From Lachnospiraceae bacterium (lineage in GTDB: Bacteria; Bacillota; Clostridia; Lachnospirales; Lachnospiraceae), in NCBI GenBank assembly GCA_900766925.1, contig CAAFXG010000192.1, forward strand, positions 1 to 64,000: a stretch of DNA of 64,000 bases, in the 5' to 3' direction. The notes under the pieces were generated by a model. It was not told where the DNA came from. It worked only from the letters and a program-made list of their open reading frames with translations, and ran no database searches. A program made the translations under genes and the position numbers. Below, one piece after another: positions 1-9,303 of the stretch (positions are counted from its first letter, which is position 1; every line of letters starts with the position of its first letter).

Positions 1-13
1 AATCGTTACTCAC
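1..13 (-). CDS. Possible first codons of a gene running off the left edge
   Basis: On the minus strand a GTG at position 13 is preceded, after 9 nt, by AAGGAG (23-28), a good ribosome binding site. The four visible codons would read M-S-N-D. Nothing more can be seen, so no function can be assigned. It could equally be a chance match. Confidence 0.25.
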
Positions 14-37
14 GAAACCTAACTCCTTTAACCAAAA

Positions 38-82
38 GAAAGACCGCTCACTTTCAATTTTCTTGAAAATGAACGGTCTTTC
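38..82. terminator. Hairpin downstream of rlmD
   Basis: The arms 38-57 and 63-82 form a stem of about 18 base pairs with two mismatches (outer part GAAAGACCG with CGGTCTTTC) and a short loop. On the minus strand it follows rlmD by about 175 nt and is followed by a short T-rich stretch (CTTTTGGTT), so it may terminate the rlmD transcript. The T-tract is weak, so it could be a different kind of palindrome. Confidence 0.5.
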
Positions 83-258
83 ACGCTACTTTTATTTAGT
101 TGAATGATGATGATATTATTTTGACTTTGATGTGTTTCCACACACGCTATCCAATACAACCGACACATTTACTCCGTCGGAAATTGCTTTTTTGTATGTT
201 TTCCGGTCACTCTGGTCAAACCTAAAAAACCTCTCACAGTGCCTAAACTCAAGGATTT

Positions 259-1836
259 TTACATATCGGTCCGATGTAGTGCAACTATTGTCTCCACATG
301 CCCCGTAAACGGAAACTGGTCCACACAGCACGCCTTAACAACCTTATATCCACGCTTGATTATCGTCTCCAAATCCCTTGCAAGAGAGGTAGGCTTACAG
401 CTTATATAAATCATCTCATCCACCCCAAACGCAAGAATCTTCTCAAGTGCCTTAGGGTTTATTCCATCCCTTGGAGGATCAAGAATAATCACATCCGGTT
501 TATCCTCAACCAAATCAATCGCCTTAAGAACATCTCCCGCTATAAATTCACAGTTGGTAAGCCCGTTTAAGGCTGCATTTTCCTTTGCTGCCTCCACAGC
601 TTCCTCAACAATTTCAATACCGATAACCTTCTTGGATGCCGGTGCCATCATCTGAGCGATGGTACCTGTACCGCTGTACAAATCAAATACAATCTTATCT
701 GCCTTACTGCTCTCGCAAGTCACAGTATCAAAAGGTTGCTCTAACATTCCACACTTTGATAACTTTTCTCTGGAACCGGACATTACCGAACCGGACATTA
801 TATATTCCCTCGCCTTGCCGTAGAGAACCTCACATCCCCTAGTGTTAGTCTGGAAGAAAGAAAATGGTGAAATCTTAAAATCAAGTCCCATGACCTCTTC
901 GACAATGTAATCACGACCATATAAACAGACCAATCTGTCACACCGGACAACATCACCGAGAGTATCATTTTCGGTGTACAAAATTCCGGCTATGGAACCC
1001 TCAAATGCTTCACTTAATGAAAGCTCCAGCAAGCCCTCAACATAACCCTGGATTATTCCAAGTCCCGCAACCTCATCAGAAGGAAATTCCTTTATATCGG
1101 AATTTATTCTTTGGTCAGCTACAAAAGCCCTCTTATGTTCTGTAAATCCATACCTGTCCCATTGTGTAGCTGTAACAAGATTTATCAAAAACTCTCCGGT
1201 TTTTTTGGACTGCCTTACAACGAGATTCCTGAGAATACCCTCATGACGCATACGATGATAAAAAGGTACGTTGTTTTCCTCAAAATATTTTCCTGTAAAT
1301 TCGACTATTTTACTCCAGTCCGAACCGATAATTTCACAACCATTTATGTCAAGAATATCATAGAAGCTGCCCTTTTTGTGAAGTCCCAAAGCCATTGGAC
1401 CATCCTTGTACTGATCTCCAAAGGTGAACTCCATCTTATTCCTATAACCATTTAGCTCAGGTGATGCAAGAATCCCCTCCCACTCATAGTCTCTGGAATT
1501 GCTGTCAGGGGCCATAAGTACCCTGTCAAGAAGCTTTTTTACCATCATCTCCTTAAGCTCAAGCTGATTATCGTAGCTCATGGTTCTGTAAGCACAACCG
1601 CCACACTCACCAAAATATGGGCATGTAGGCTCCTCATTTTCATATGGCGCCTTCTCAAGGACCTCAATCAGTCTGCCTTCCGCCATTCCGCTTTTCTTCT
1701 TAGATATTGAAAAACGAATCTTCTGACCCTCAAGTGCCCCCTTTACAGTTACCTTCCTGTCTTCAAGCATAAGACTTCCCTTGTTTGGGAAATCATATTG
1801 TTCAATTATACCCTCGTAAATATCACCTTTTCTCAT
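259..1836 (-). CDS. rlmD: 23S rRNA (uracil-5-)-methyltransferase, RlmD/RumA family
   Basis: SAM-dependent enzyme expected to methylate C5 of a uridine in 23S rRNA; the exact target cannot be read from the sequence. An N-terminal TRAM-like RNA-binding part (about 1-65) is followed by cysteines 72, 78 and 81 plus Cys167, matching the 4Fe-4S ligands of the family. The SAM fold follows (DLYSGTGTIAQ), then the DPPRDGI motif and the catalytic Cys near residue 480 in YISCKPTSLA. At 525 residues it is longer than E. coli RlmD (about 433). Part of the excess is an insertion before the SAM motif containing a small duplication (MSGSVMSGS). It starts with ATG and lies downstream of the phosphoesterase gene on the same strand. 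Confidence 0.9.
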   Translation of the reverse strand: MRKGDIYEGIIEQYDFPNKGSLMLEDRKVTVKGALEGQKIRFSISKKKSGMAEGRLIEVLEKAPYENEEPTCPYFGECGGCAYRTMSYDNQLELKEMMVKKLLDRVLMAPDSNSRDYEWEGILASPELNGYRNKMEFTFGDQYKDGPMALGLHKKGSFYDILDINGCEIIGSDWSKIVEFTGKYFEENNVPFYHRMRHEGILRNLVVRQSKKTGEFLINLVTATQWDRYGFTEHKRAFVADQRINSDIKEFPSDEVAGLGIIQGYVEGLLELSLSEAFEGSIAGILYTENDTLGDVVRCDRLVCLYGRDYIVEEVMGLDFKISPFSFFQTNTRGCEVLYGKAREYIMSGSVMSGSREKLSKCGMLEQPFDTVTCESSKADKIVFDLYSGTGTIAQMMAPASKKVIGIEIVEEAVEAAKENAALNGLTNCEFIAGDVLKAIDLVEDKPDVIILDPPRDGINPKALEKILAFGVDEMIYISCKPTSLARDLETIIKRGYKVVKACCVDQFPFTGHVETIVALHRTDM

Positions 1837-1959
1837 ATAATCTCCTTATTTTCATACAAATTATTCAAGCTGCAAATAAATTGACCCACAATATAGCATC
1901 ACGATAGCATCAAATTTTCATATAGCTAACTGAGCATTTCTAATCTGATACCATGTTTT

Positions 1960-2448
1960 CTAAATATTATCAAATTTATATGACACCTTATCATTATCAT
2001 CTATTTCAATTATTGCAAATGTTTTCTTCCTGTCTTCCTGTCTTGGAAGAGAAATACTACCCGGATTAAGAATAGTTACATCACCATCGCCCTGCGCCTC
2101 TGACAAAAACGGTACATGCGTATGACCATATAGCGCAATATCACAGCCCTCCTCCAGAGCCTTATATCTTAAAATATTGAGCCCTGCCAAAACAGCCTGC
2201 ATATGCCCATGAACCATAAATATCTTATGCTTGCCTACATGTATTACATTTTCACGTAGCAGACCTGTTCCGCTGTCACAGTTTCCTGCAACAATATAGG
2301 TCAGCACACCTGCCATTCGTTCCACCTCTGTATAATTGACACCAACATCCCCACAGTGAAACATATAATCTATCTTACCTGCCTTTTCTATTGCTTTTCG
2401 CACATTTTCATTATTGCCATGAGAATCACTTACCACTAATATCCTCAC
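1960..2448 (-). CDS. YfcE/MJ0936-type metallophosphoesterase
   Basis: Small calcineurin-like phosphoesterase of 162 residues, the usual size for the YfcE family. The metal-binding motifs are all visible in order: DSH near residue 8, CGD near 33, GNCD near 55, VHGH near 80 and GHTH near 107. Members hydrolyse phosphodiesters in vitro; the physiological substrate is not known. It lies 187 nt downstream of rdgB on the same strand, a pairing that is common in Clostridia. It is probably cytoplasmic, as no signal peptide or membrane segment is seen. Confidence 0.88.
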   Translation of the reverse strand: MRILVVSDSHGNNENVRKAIEKAGKIDYMFHCGDVGVNYTEVERMAGVLTYIVAGNCDSGTGLLRENVIHVGKHKIFMVHGHMQAVLAGLNILRYKALEEGCDIALYGHTHVPFLSEAQGDGDVTILNPGSISLPRQEDRKKTFAIIEIDDNDKVSYKFDNI

Positions 2449-2635
2449 ACTATCACCTGTTCCTTTCCTGACCCAATTCTAAACCTTTTTATATTCTACC
2501 ATTTAAAATCTTCTTTTACCACAAAAACAAAGGGTTTCGCAACATCATAACACAAAAAGAGGACAGCCGCACCTAATCGGTACAACCATCCCCGCTCTTA
2601 TATATCGATGAAAATTACCATTATTTTATGCATGC

Positions 2636-3226
2636 CTACAGCAACTCTTTAATCATTTCAAGTGCGCGCCCTCTGTGGCTTACCTTGTTCTTCTCCTCCG
2701 GCGAAAGCTCAGCCGTGGTCTTTCCAAACTCAGGTACATAGAAAATCGGGTCATAACCAAAGCCATTTTCACCGGCTTCCTTGTACCCTATTCTCCCTTC
2801 GATTGTTCCCCTTCTTGTCTCCACCCTTCCATCAGGAAATGCAGCGGCAATGGCGCAGACAAATCTTGCTGTCCTCTTCTCATCAGGAACGCCCTCTAAT
2901 CTGTCTATAATCTTCTGATTTTTAATGGAATATGGGGTATCAACCCCCTCATATCTTGCAGAATAAATTCCAGGCTCTTTATTTAGATAATCAACCTCAA
3001 GTCCGCTGTCATCTGAAAGAACAATCGCACCTTCAGCCTCAGGACACTTGGAAATGGCGACTGCCTTGATTGAAGCATTTTCCTCAAAGGTTGTTCCGTC
3101 TTCAACAATATCAATATCAATTCCGGCCTGCTTCATTGATAAAATTTCATATCCGCAGCCATCTAAAATCATCCTGATTTCCACCATCTTATTCTCGTTA
3201 CCTGTCGCAAAAATTATTCTCTTCAT
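2636..3226 (-). CDS. rdgB: Non-canonical purine NTP pyrophosphatase (RdgB/HAM1)
   Basis: Hydrolyses dITP, ITP and XTP to monophosphates, keeping deaminated purines out of DNA and RNA. The 196-residue length is typical. Visible family motifs are ATGNENKMVEI at the N-terminus, SDDSGLEVDYL (catalytic Asp in the DDSG region), FGYDPIF, and SHRGRA near the C-terminus. An ATG start with an AGGA-type site lies directly upstream. The next gene downstream is the YfcE-like phosphoesterase. Confidence 0.95.
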   Translation of the reverse strand: MKRIIFATGNENKMVEIRMILDGCGYEILSMKQAGIDIDIVEDGTTFEENASIKAVAISKCPEAEGAIVLSDDSGLEVDYLNKEPGIYSARYEGVDTPYSIKNQKIIDRLEGVPDEKRTARFVCAIAAAFPDGRVETRRGTIEGRIGYKEAGENGFGYDPIFYVPEFGKTTAELSPEEKNKVSHRGRALEMIKELL

Positions 3227-3350
3227 CTCTTTATCCTTTCGTCTTTAATTATAATATGATTTGATTTAACTGTACATAAATAATAGGTATAGCAGGTACT
3301 CTGAGACCGCCGGTACTTAATGAAGTCAAGCTACTGCATTGACTGAATTT

Positions 3351-5075
3351 TTATTTTACCTCATCAGTGACATACCTTGTAAATGCCTTCAGACAAACGT
3401 TGCAGCTCTGTGTTTCCTCTGCGCTGTGCCACATTTCACCATACAGGCTTATATAGCCCTCACCATCAGAAATATCAAAGTTTTCAGTTCTCTCATCAAC
3501 ATCATACTCTATCGCAATCGGATGCTTTGCTCCCGGTGTTTTTATTCTTACCACAACCGCATATTTGGCGTTGTCATCAAGCCGTATAGTTTCCGGAAAC
3601 TCAACCGTATAATAGCCTGCATACTGCATACTTCCCGACACAACAAATTCACGTTCCTTAAGCGACTCCTCATTCTTAAAGTCTCTGACAACAAATACCT
3701 CATACTGTGAATTCTGGTCTGTTGTATAAAATGAAACTGCTGAGAGCTCTTCATTTTTGCCGGCCTTATATACATTTGCAAAATAGGCTTCTTCCTTTCC
3801 AAAACCCATCAAACCTACCCAACCCAGCAAATCAGACTGGTATATCTTGTCATAATTGTCAGCCTCGCCAACCTTAGTATAAACAACCGCCTTGTTACAT
3901 ATATTTACATCATAATAGGATACGTAGAAATATCCGTTTTGTCCAAATTCCTCGCCCCAGCTGTTCTTACAAATGAATGCTCCATCACCTTCGGGCTCTA
4001 TTGTAAAATTGGCTTTTGAATAATTATCATCCCAGCCAACTACAACAATGTCATGGTTCGGTGCTTCATCACCATCATAATAATATGCTGCTGTTTTCTC
4101 GGAATAATAATCAGATACGCTGTCCGCATACTCCATCTGTGAATAAAGCGAGGTCTCAATACCGCCATATCTGAATATAGCACTCTTAAGAACATCTAAA
4201 TTTCTGTCATTTATAACTAAAGCCTCTTCCAAATGCTTGACAGCCTTAAGCGTATCATCCGTCTTTCCATCTCCGTACGGATCATCCTTCTCGTAGACTG
4301 GGCCCTGCCAAGCTGCAAGATAAGCAATACTCATCGTATGCTCTCCGCCCTTATTAACATCCAGACTATAACTGTTACAAAGTGTCATATGGTCAGTGGA
4401 AAATTCATTTTTTTCTCCGGGCAAAAGTGTTGACTCCAATGCTCCCAGAGATGCAAATGCCCAACAAGTACCATATCTTCCCTGATCTCTTACATCCGTG
4501 ACTCTGTCATAATCCCTCATGTCATACGAAGCCGGAAGCATATTATTCGGCTCCGTCTCCATTCTTGTAAGGTCAATCCAGCCTCTCGTGACATCATAGT
4601 GAACGTTATAGCTAAGATACGGAGCAATATCATCAAAAGGCACAAATACAACTCCCCTGTCTTCCTCCTCATACACCTTAGAAACAAGATTCAGCGTATC
4701 AGAATCATTAACAACCGCCTCATTAGAGTCCAGCTCCATATTAAGCTTATTATTACCCTTCATAACAAGCATCCTGCCATCGTTATAACGAAGAACGGAA
4801 CAGCTAACAAGACTTTTAAGGAAATCACTTTCCACCATAACTTTCATATCATCACTGACATAAAAGCTATATCCAAATTCATCAACCTCAGTACCTGCCA
4901 CTGTAATAAGTACATTATCACTGTTCATTCTATCCACAAGGTTATCCCTAAATGTATGTGCACATTCCTCAAACGCATCAGATTTACTTATTGTAACAAG
5001 AGGTGTACGGTTTACCAGATATGCAATTCCAAACAGTGCTACTACAAGCACTAAAATTCCACATATTTTCTTCAT
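3351..5075 (-). CDS. Membrane-anchored papain-family (C1) cysteine protease with lectin-like domain
   Basis: A 574-residue secreted or membrane-tethered peptidase. I start it at the ATG at 5075 because the signal-anchor MKKICGILVLVVALFG follows directly; a longer frame is open upstream to 5135. Order: hydrophobic N-terminus (2-22); a region resembling the copper-amine-oxidase N-terminal stalk domain (about 55-170, with VFVPFDDIAPYLSY); the C1 peptidase with QGRYGTCWAF (Cys204), NHDIVVVGWD (His341) and CKNSWGEEFG (Asn371); then a C-terminal part resembling the lectin-like domain often attached to bacterial C1 peptidases. All three catalytic residues are present, so it should be active. It stands alone between rdgB and the THUMP methyltransferase. 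Confidence 0.85.
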   Translation of the reverse strand: MKKICGILVLVVALFGIAYLVNRTPLVTISKSDAFEECAHTFRDNLVDRMNSDNVLITVAGTEVDEFGYSFYVSDDMKVMVESDFLKSLVSCSVLRYNDGRMLVMKGNNKLNMELDSNEAVVNDSDTLNLVSKVYEEEDRGVVFVPFDDIAPYLSYNVHYDVTRGWIDLTRMETEPNNMLPASYDMRDYDRVTDVRDQGRYGTCWAFASLGALESTLLPGEKNEFSTDHMTLCNSYSLDVNKGGEHTMSIAYLAAWQGPVYEKDDPYGDGKTDDTLKAVKHLEEALVINDRNLDVLKSAIFRYGGIETSLYSQMEYADSVSDYYSEKTAAYYYDGDEAPNHDIVVVGWDDNYSKANFTIEPEGDGAFICKNSWGEEFGQNGYFYVSYYDVNICNKAVVYTKVGEADNYDKIYQSDLLGWVGLMGFGKEEAYFANVYKAGKNEELSAVSFYTTDQNSQYEVFVVRDFKNEESLKEREFVVSGSMQYAGYYTVEFPETIRLDDNAKYAVVVRIKTPGAKHPIAIEYDVDERTENFDISDGEGYISLYGEMWHSAEETQSCNVCLKAFTRYVTDEVK

Positions 5076-5154
5076 AAAAATCCCTGCTATAATATGTAAG
5101 TGATAAGGCACCTTATCACCATTCGTCGGAACCATGCATAATTATGAACTTAGT

Positions 5155-6315
5155 TCATAATGGTTCCTCCTTCTTCTTAGGTGGCTTTGGCCCCATAAAC
5201 TGATAAAAATACGATTTAATCATACCGTTATAAATCTTTCTGTTCTTATCAGCCTTTCTGCCAATATATTTTTCAGCTTCCTCATAAGAGGTAATCAGGT
5301 ACATCGACCAGTCATTAAGTGCAGCGAAGCTCTCACCTATTGTCTTATACAAGGCAGGAAGAGCCTCCTTTTCCTCCAATCTTTCTCCATATGGCGGATT
5401 GGTAATAATAAATCCATAATGCTTAGGATTACGAAGCTCTTTTACATCCCTTGCCTGAAAATGTATATAATCGGCAACTCCGGCTTCTCTCGCATTAGTC
5501 ATGGCACACTTGACAATTTCCGGGTCTAAATCATAGCCCTGAATATTCATTTCAACATCATGTCTTATCATGTCATTTGCTTCATCATATGCATTGTACC
5601 AGATACGCTTGGGAATAATTTTACCCCATGAAGCAGCCACAAACTCTCTGTTCATTCCCGGTGCAATATTAGCACCGAGCATTGCAGCTTCAATCGGAAA
5701 CGTACCACTGCCACAAAAAGGATCTACAAGAACCCTATCCCTCTTCCAAGGTGTAAGCATCAAAAGCGCAGCAGCCAGGGTCTCTGAGATAGGCGCCTTT
5801 CCAACTAACTGCCTATACCCTCTCTTATGAAGCGATGTCCCTGATGTGTCAATACCTATCGAAACCATATCTTTGAATATAAACACTCTGATTGGATACT
5901 CGTCCCCATCCTCCTCAAAATGACTGACATGATAGGTCTGCTTCATCCTCTCCACAATCGCCTTTTTAACAATTGATTGAATTGCGCTTCCGGAAAAAAG
6001 AGCACTCTTATTAGTGGTGGCCTTTGTAACCCAGAACTTAGCGTCCCTTGGGAGATATTCCTCCCAGGGAATCGCCTTCGTTCCTTCAAAAAGCGAATCA
6101 AAATCCTCCGCCTTAAAGCTTCCCATTTTCAGCAAAATTCTCTCAGCCGTTCTTATAAATATATTAGCGCGGGGAATTGCAGTTTCATCACCCCTGAAGG
6201 TAACTCTGCCATCCTCCACAGAAACAATCTCATATCCTAAATCGAGAATTTCCCTTTTCAACACTGCCTCTAAGCCAAAGTGACAAGGGGCTATAAGTTC
6301 AAATGTATTCTCCAT
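5155..6315 (-). CDS. THUMP-domain class I SAM RNA methyltransferase (RlmL/YpsC-like)
   Basis: Likely 23S rRNA guanine-N2 methyltransferase of the RlmL N-terminal-half/YpsC type. An N-terminal ferredoxin-like plus THUMP region (about 1-150) precedes the Rossmann methyltransferase with DPFCGSGTFPIEAAM (SAM binding) and the NPPYGERL catalytic motif, typical of methylation of exocyclic amines. The 386-residue length fits the single-domain Gram-positive form rather than the fused E. coli RlmKL. The C-terminus is Lys/Pro-rich. The family is often annotated as an N6-adenine DNA methylase, which I consider the less likely role because of the THUMP domain. Confidence 0.85.
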   Translation of the reverse strand: MENTFELIAPCHFGLEAVLKREILDLGYEIVSVEDGRVTFRGDETAIPRANIFIRTAERILLKMGSFKAEDFDSLFEGTKAIPWEEYLPRDAKFWVTKATTNKSALFSGSAIQSIVKKAIVERMKQTYHVSHFEEDGDEYPIRVFIFKDMVSIGIDTSGTSLHKRGYRQLVGKAPISETLAAALLMLTPWKRDRVLVDPFCGSGTFPIEAAMLGANIAPGMNREFVAASWGKIIPKRIWYNAYDEANDMIRHDVEMNIQGYDLDPEIVKCAMTNAREAGVADYIHFQARDVKELRNPKHYGFIITNPPYGERLEEKEALPALYKTIGESFAALNDWSMYLITSYEEAEKYIGRKADKNRKIYNGMIKSYFYQFMGPKPPKKKEEPL

Positions 6316-6392
6316 AAGTGTATACCTCTTCGATTAATTATCTTTTTATTGTAAATTTAGTATCGGCGTATGTCAACCGACAAAACCTACTT

Positions 6393-6701
6393 TTAACCCT
6401 TTTTTGTAAGTGCACCCTTGTACTCCTTTAGTCCACCAACCGTATTTACTACCCTGTAGCCTTTTTCAGCTAAAAGCCTTGCTGCAAGTGCACTGGCACC
6501 CCCGTTTTCGCAGTAAAGTAAAATCATTTTACCCTTTGGCAGAGAAAAATTTCCCTGCTGTATGTCAGAAAGAGGCAGATTTATTGCCATCGGAATATGG
6601 CTTTTTGCAAACTCTTCTTTCCCTCTTACGTCAATTATTATTCCTCCATAGTTCAGTGCATCATTTAAAATGTTTCTTATATTAATATTATGAAATCTCA
6701 C
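6393..6701 (-). CDS. Single-domain rhodanese-like protein
   Basis: A 102-residue single rhodanese domain, a sulfur-carrier or sulfurtransferase fold. The active-site loop is YCENGGAS with Cys64 present, so persulfide chemistry is possible. IIDVRGKEEF and HIPMAINLPL are the CH2A-like N-terminal motifs. It uses a GTG start with a strong GGAGG 9 nt upstream. No signal peptide is seen, and the partner and substrate are unknown. Confidence 0.85.
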   Translation of the reverse strand: MRFHNINIRNILNDALNYGGIIIDVRGKEEFAKSHIPMAINLPLSDIQQGNFSLPKGKMILLYCENGGASALAARLLAEKGYRVVNTVGGLKEYKGALTKKG

Positions 6702-6763
6702 AGTTTCCGCCTCCTTTCCCTTACATTAATATATGCGGAGGCGAAATATTTGCTACCTAAAAA

Positions 6764-6796
6764 TCCCCCCAGCCTGCACCCGGCAAACTGAGGGGA
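6764..6796 (-). terminator. Rho-independent terminator of the Asn-rich small gene
   Basis: The arms TCCCCCCAG (6764-6772) and CTGAGGGGA (6788-6796) pair with one mismatch. On the minus strand the stem is followed by ATTTTTAGG. It is placed after the small gene 6878-7030 and before the rhodanese gene. Confidence 0.75.
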
Positions 6797-6877
6797 CCTC
6801 TGTACTTTTCGATGGAACAACGCTTCTTAAGCAACTGAACCAAACACTGGTATATCGGTTCTTAAATAAACCAAATA

Positions 6878-7030
6878 CTAGTAGTTACTATTCTTCTGAT
6901 TGTTGCTTGAAGTTGTACCATTTGACTGGCTGTTCTTCGTGCTGTTGTTCTGTGAATTCTTCTGCGAATTCTTCTGACTGGTACTGTTACTCTGTGAATT
7001 CTTCTGCTCATTACTCTGATTGTTTGACAT
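6878..7030 (-). CDS. Tiny Asn/Ser/Gln-rich low-complexity protein
   Basis: A 50-residue protein made almost wholly of Asn, Ser, Gln, Lys and Thr, with repeats of the type K-N-S-Q. I chose the ATG at 7030 because a perfect GGAGG lies 8 nt upstream; the frame is open further up to 7060. It has its own terminator at 6764-6796 and stands between pgi and the rhodanese gene. It has no hydrophobic segment and no Cys. The good ribosome binding site and terminator argue that it is a real gene. Function unknown; similar small N/Q-rich proteins occur in Clostridia without known roles. Confidence 0.6.
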   Translation of the reverse strand: MSNNQSNEQKNSQSNSTSQKNSQKNSQNNSTKNSQSNGTTSSNNQKNSNY

Positions 7031-7170
7031 ATTTTTTTCCTCCATAATATGTGTCTTCACATCTGTTACATAGGAAGTATGTCCAAAATCACATCTTTAT
7101 ATTCACAAAAATTCTGTTAGCAATTATCTCATTTTTTTAAACAAATAATAATTATTTTCATCTTGGAGAA

Positions 7171-8526
7171 TTACTTACCAAGTCTTGCTCTTAACTCTGC
7201 TGTCTTCTCCTCAAAACCAGGCTTGCCGAGAAGTGCAAACATGTTCTTCTTGTAGCTTTCTACACCAGGCTGGTTGAATGGATTAACACCAAGTACATAT
7301 CCGCTCATACCACAGGCAAACTCAAACTTATAGAATAACTCACCGAGTGCAAGCTCGTCTATTTCATCCATATCAATACGAATCTGTGGAACACCGCCAT
7401 CCATGTGTGCAAGGATTGTACCGTTCATGGCACACTTATTTACAAAATCAACAGTCTGTCCTGCAAGGTAGTTAAGACCATCAAGATCAACATCCTCCTT
7501 ACCAACAACGAACTCTTCCTTTGGATTAAGTACATTTATAACTGTCTCAAAGTGATTCTTAGTACCCTCCTGAATGAACTGTCCAAGTGAGTGAAGATCT
7601 GTTGTAAAGTCTACAGCTGTAGGGAAGATACCCTTGCCATCCTTACCCTCTGACTCACCATAGAGCTGCTTCCACCACTCTGAAACAAAGTGAAGTGCCG
7701 GCTCATAATTAGCAAGAATCTCCATACCAAGCCCCTTCTCATGAAGCACGTTACGAACTGCCGCATACTTCATTGAATCATTATTATCAAAATCATTGTT
7801 AATACAGTACTCTCGGCCATTTGCGGCACCCTGCATAAGCTTATCAATATCTGCACCAGATGCAGCAATCGGAAGAAGACCTACTGCTGTAAGAACTGAG
7901 AAACGTCCTCCAACATCATCAGGAACAACGTATGTCTCATAACCCTCCTCATTAGCAAGAGTCTTGAGTGCTCCTCTTTCCTTATCTGTTGTAGCATATA
8001 TTCTCTTGGCAGCCTCTTCCTTACCATATTTCTTCTCAAGCATCTGCTTAAATAATCTGAATGCAACTGAACACTCTGTTGTTGTACCTGACTTAGAAAT
8101 TACATTAATAGAAAAATCTCTGTCACCGATTACCTGCACAAGGTGGCTGATGTATGTGCTGCTCAAATTATTACCGCAGTAGTATATCTCAGGAGTTTTA
8201 CGAATCTCCTTTGAAACTGAATTATAAAAGCTGTGACGAAGTGCTTCAATTGCAGCTCTTGCTCCAAGGTAAGAACCACCAATACCAATTACAAGAAGTA
8301 CGTCAGAGTCAGACTGAATCTTAGCTGCTGCCTTTTTAATTCGGGCAAATTCTTCCTTGTCATAATCTACAGGAAGATCTATCCATCCAAGGAAATCATT
8401 TCCCTCGCCTGTCTTATCAAGTAATGTCTTCTTAGCTGCAACCACACGCTCCTTCATTGCCGCTACATCTGCGCTGCTTGCCATAAACTCTGAGTTACTG
8501 AAATCAAAAGAAACCTTCTGTGCCAT
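7171..8526 (-). CDS. pgi: Glucose-6-phosphate isomerase
   Basis: Interconverts glucose 6-phosphate and fructose 6-phosphate in glycolysis and gluconeogenesis. The 451-residue length matches the shorter Gram-positive form. Motifs: [20 protein letters not shown] (phosphate binding), [14 protein letters not shown], and the C-terminal [10 protein letters not shown] with the catalytic Lys. It is followed at a distance by the small Asn-rich gene. Cytoplasmic. Confidence 0.97.
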   Translation of the reverse strand: MAQKVSFDFSNSEFMASSADVAAMKERVVAAKKTLLDKTGEGNDFLGWIDLPVDYDKEEFARIKKAAAKIQSDSDVLLVIGIGGSYLGARAAIEALRHSFYNSVSKEIRKTPEIYYCGNNLSSTYISHLVQVIGDRDFSINVISKSGTTTECSVAFRLFKQMLEKKYGKEEAAKRIYATTDKERGALKTLANEEGYETYVVPDDVGGRFSVLTAVGLLPIAASGADIDKLMQGAANGREYCINNDFDNNDSMKYAAVRNVLHEKGLGMEILANYEPALHFVSEWWKQLYGESEGKDGKGIFPTAVDFTTDLHSLGQFIQEGTKNHFETVINVLNPKEEFVVGKEDVDLDGLNYLAGQTVDFVNKCAMNGTILAHMDGGVPQIRIDMDEIDELALGELFYKFEFACGMSGYVLGVNPFNQPGVESYKKNMFALLGKPGFEEKTAELRARLGK

Positions 8527-8968
8527 CTTTGTTTATCTCCTTATCACTATATTTGCAGGTGCCCGCCAATCCCCGTTTTGTCAAATGAAAACAACCGGCA
8601 AATAAACAGGCAATACCTTACATTCATAAATCAAATTACATTTTAGCAAATCAAGGAAATGAATACAAGGGTTAGTGTGAATTAATTTAGGGTTTTCAAC
8701 TAAAAAACCTGTTAAAGCCGCCAGTCATCATTCATGACCAGCGACTAATTTTTTCATAATAAACAATTCGTCACTCTATTTCCATATAATATAATCTTGC
8801 ACCCCAACTTTACTCTGTGATATAGTTATATATTCTACTTTTCCACATTTAAGTCAGATTCATGCTTGCTTAAATCCATTTTATTATTTTATAGCAGGCA
8901 GAAATAAGACAGCGTAAGCATTTGGATATTGTCCTTCTCCTGCTTATTAACTTAACAGGAGGATGAAT
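8527..8968. other. Intergenic stretch between pgi and the Rpn remnant
   Basis: 442 nt without a supportable gene. It contains the pgi upstream region and, near its right end, the leader of the decayed Rpn gene: CTCCTG (8937-8942) can pair with CAGGAG (8956-8961), which is the ribosome binding site of the frame starting at 8969. A small imperfect hairpin with a T-run lies near 8720-8755. The plus strand is C-richer than G, as elsewhere left of the origin. Confidence 0.5.
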
Positions 8969-9264
8969 TATGGGACGAAAAGACATTTCCAAGAAAAAAC
9001 TGTTAGAACACCCTGACGTGTTTGCTGACATTGTACAACATTATGAAGGACGAAAATATAAAACATACGGAGGATATAAATGTGGACGGATTTTGGGATT
9101 TTGTAGTTGGTACCGGAGTACAAGAAGGAATACAGCAAAACCTTAAGACTACCATCAAACTACTCAAGCAGCACGGCGACAGTATTGATGATATATATAC
9201 TTCATTAAGATCCTGCGAAGAATATAAAGATATCTCCAAGGACACCATCAGGAAGTATTACTAA
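8969..9264 (+). pseudogene. Decayed Rpn-family (PD-(D/E)XK) recombination-promoting nuclease/putative transposase
   Basis: Starting at an ATG with AGGAGG just upstream, the first frame reads MGRKDISKKKLLEHPDVFAD, which looks like the N-terminus of Rpn/transposase_31 proteins. The frame then stops at about 9145. In the +2 frame, 9022-9264 encodes a helical tail (GVQEGIQQNLKTTIKLLKQH and onward) resembling the C-terminus of the same family. The roughly 200-250 residue nuclease centre is missing. The simplest reading is an internal deletion plus frame change. An intact relative with a different sequence lies at 45412-46392. The 80-residue C-terminal frame might still be translated. Confidence 0.6.
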
Positions 9265-9303
9265 TATATCAGTTCTTTATTATTATAGATGCCCACCAAA
9301 CCT

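Noticed and set aside
116..331. Open frame on the minus strand overlapping the end of rlmD (71 residues)
   Set aside because: It overlaps conserved rlmD codons, has no ribosome binding site and resembles no family. Probably a shadow.
3285..3350. Sequence CGGTACTTAATGAAG resembling the core of the 36238-36426 hairpin (CGGCACTTAACGAG), next to a 6-bp hairpin
   Set aside because: The match is short and there are no long arms. It could be a decayed relative but cannot be supported.
8703..8760. Hairpin around GTCAT..ATGAC with a T-run, like a plus-strand terminator
   Set aside because: No plus-strand gene lies upstream; pairing is short and interrupted.
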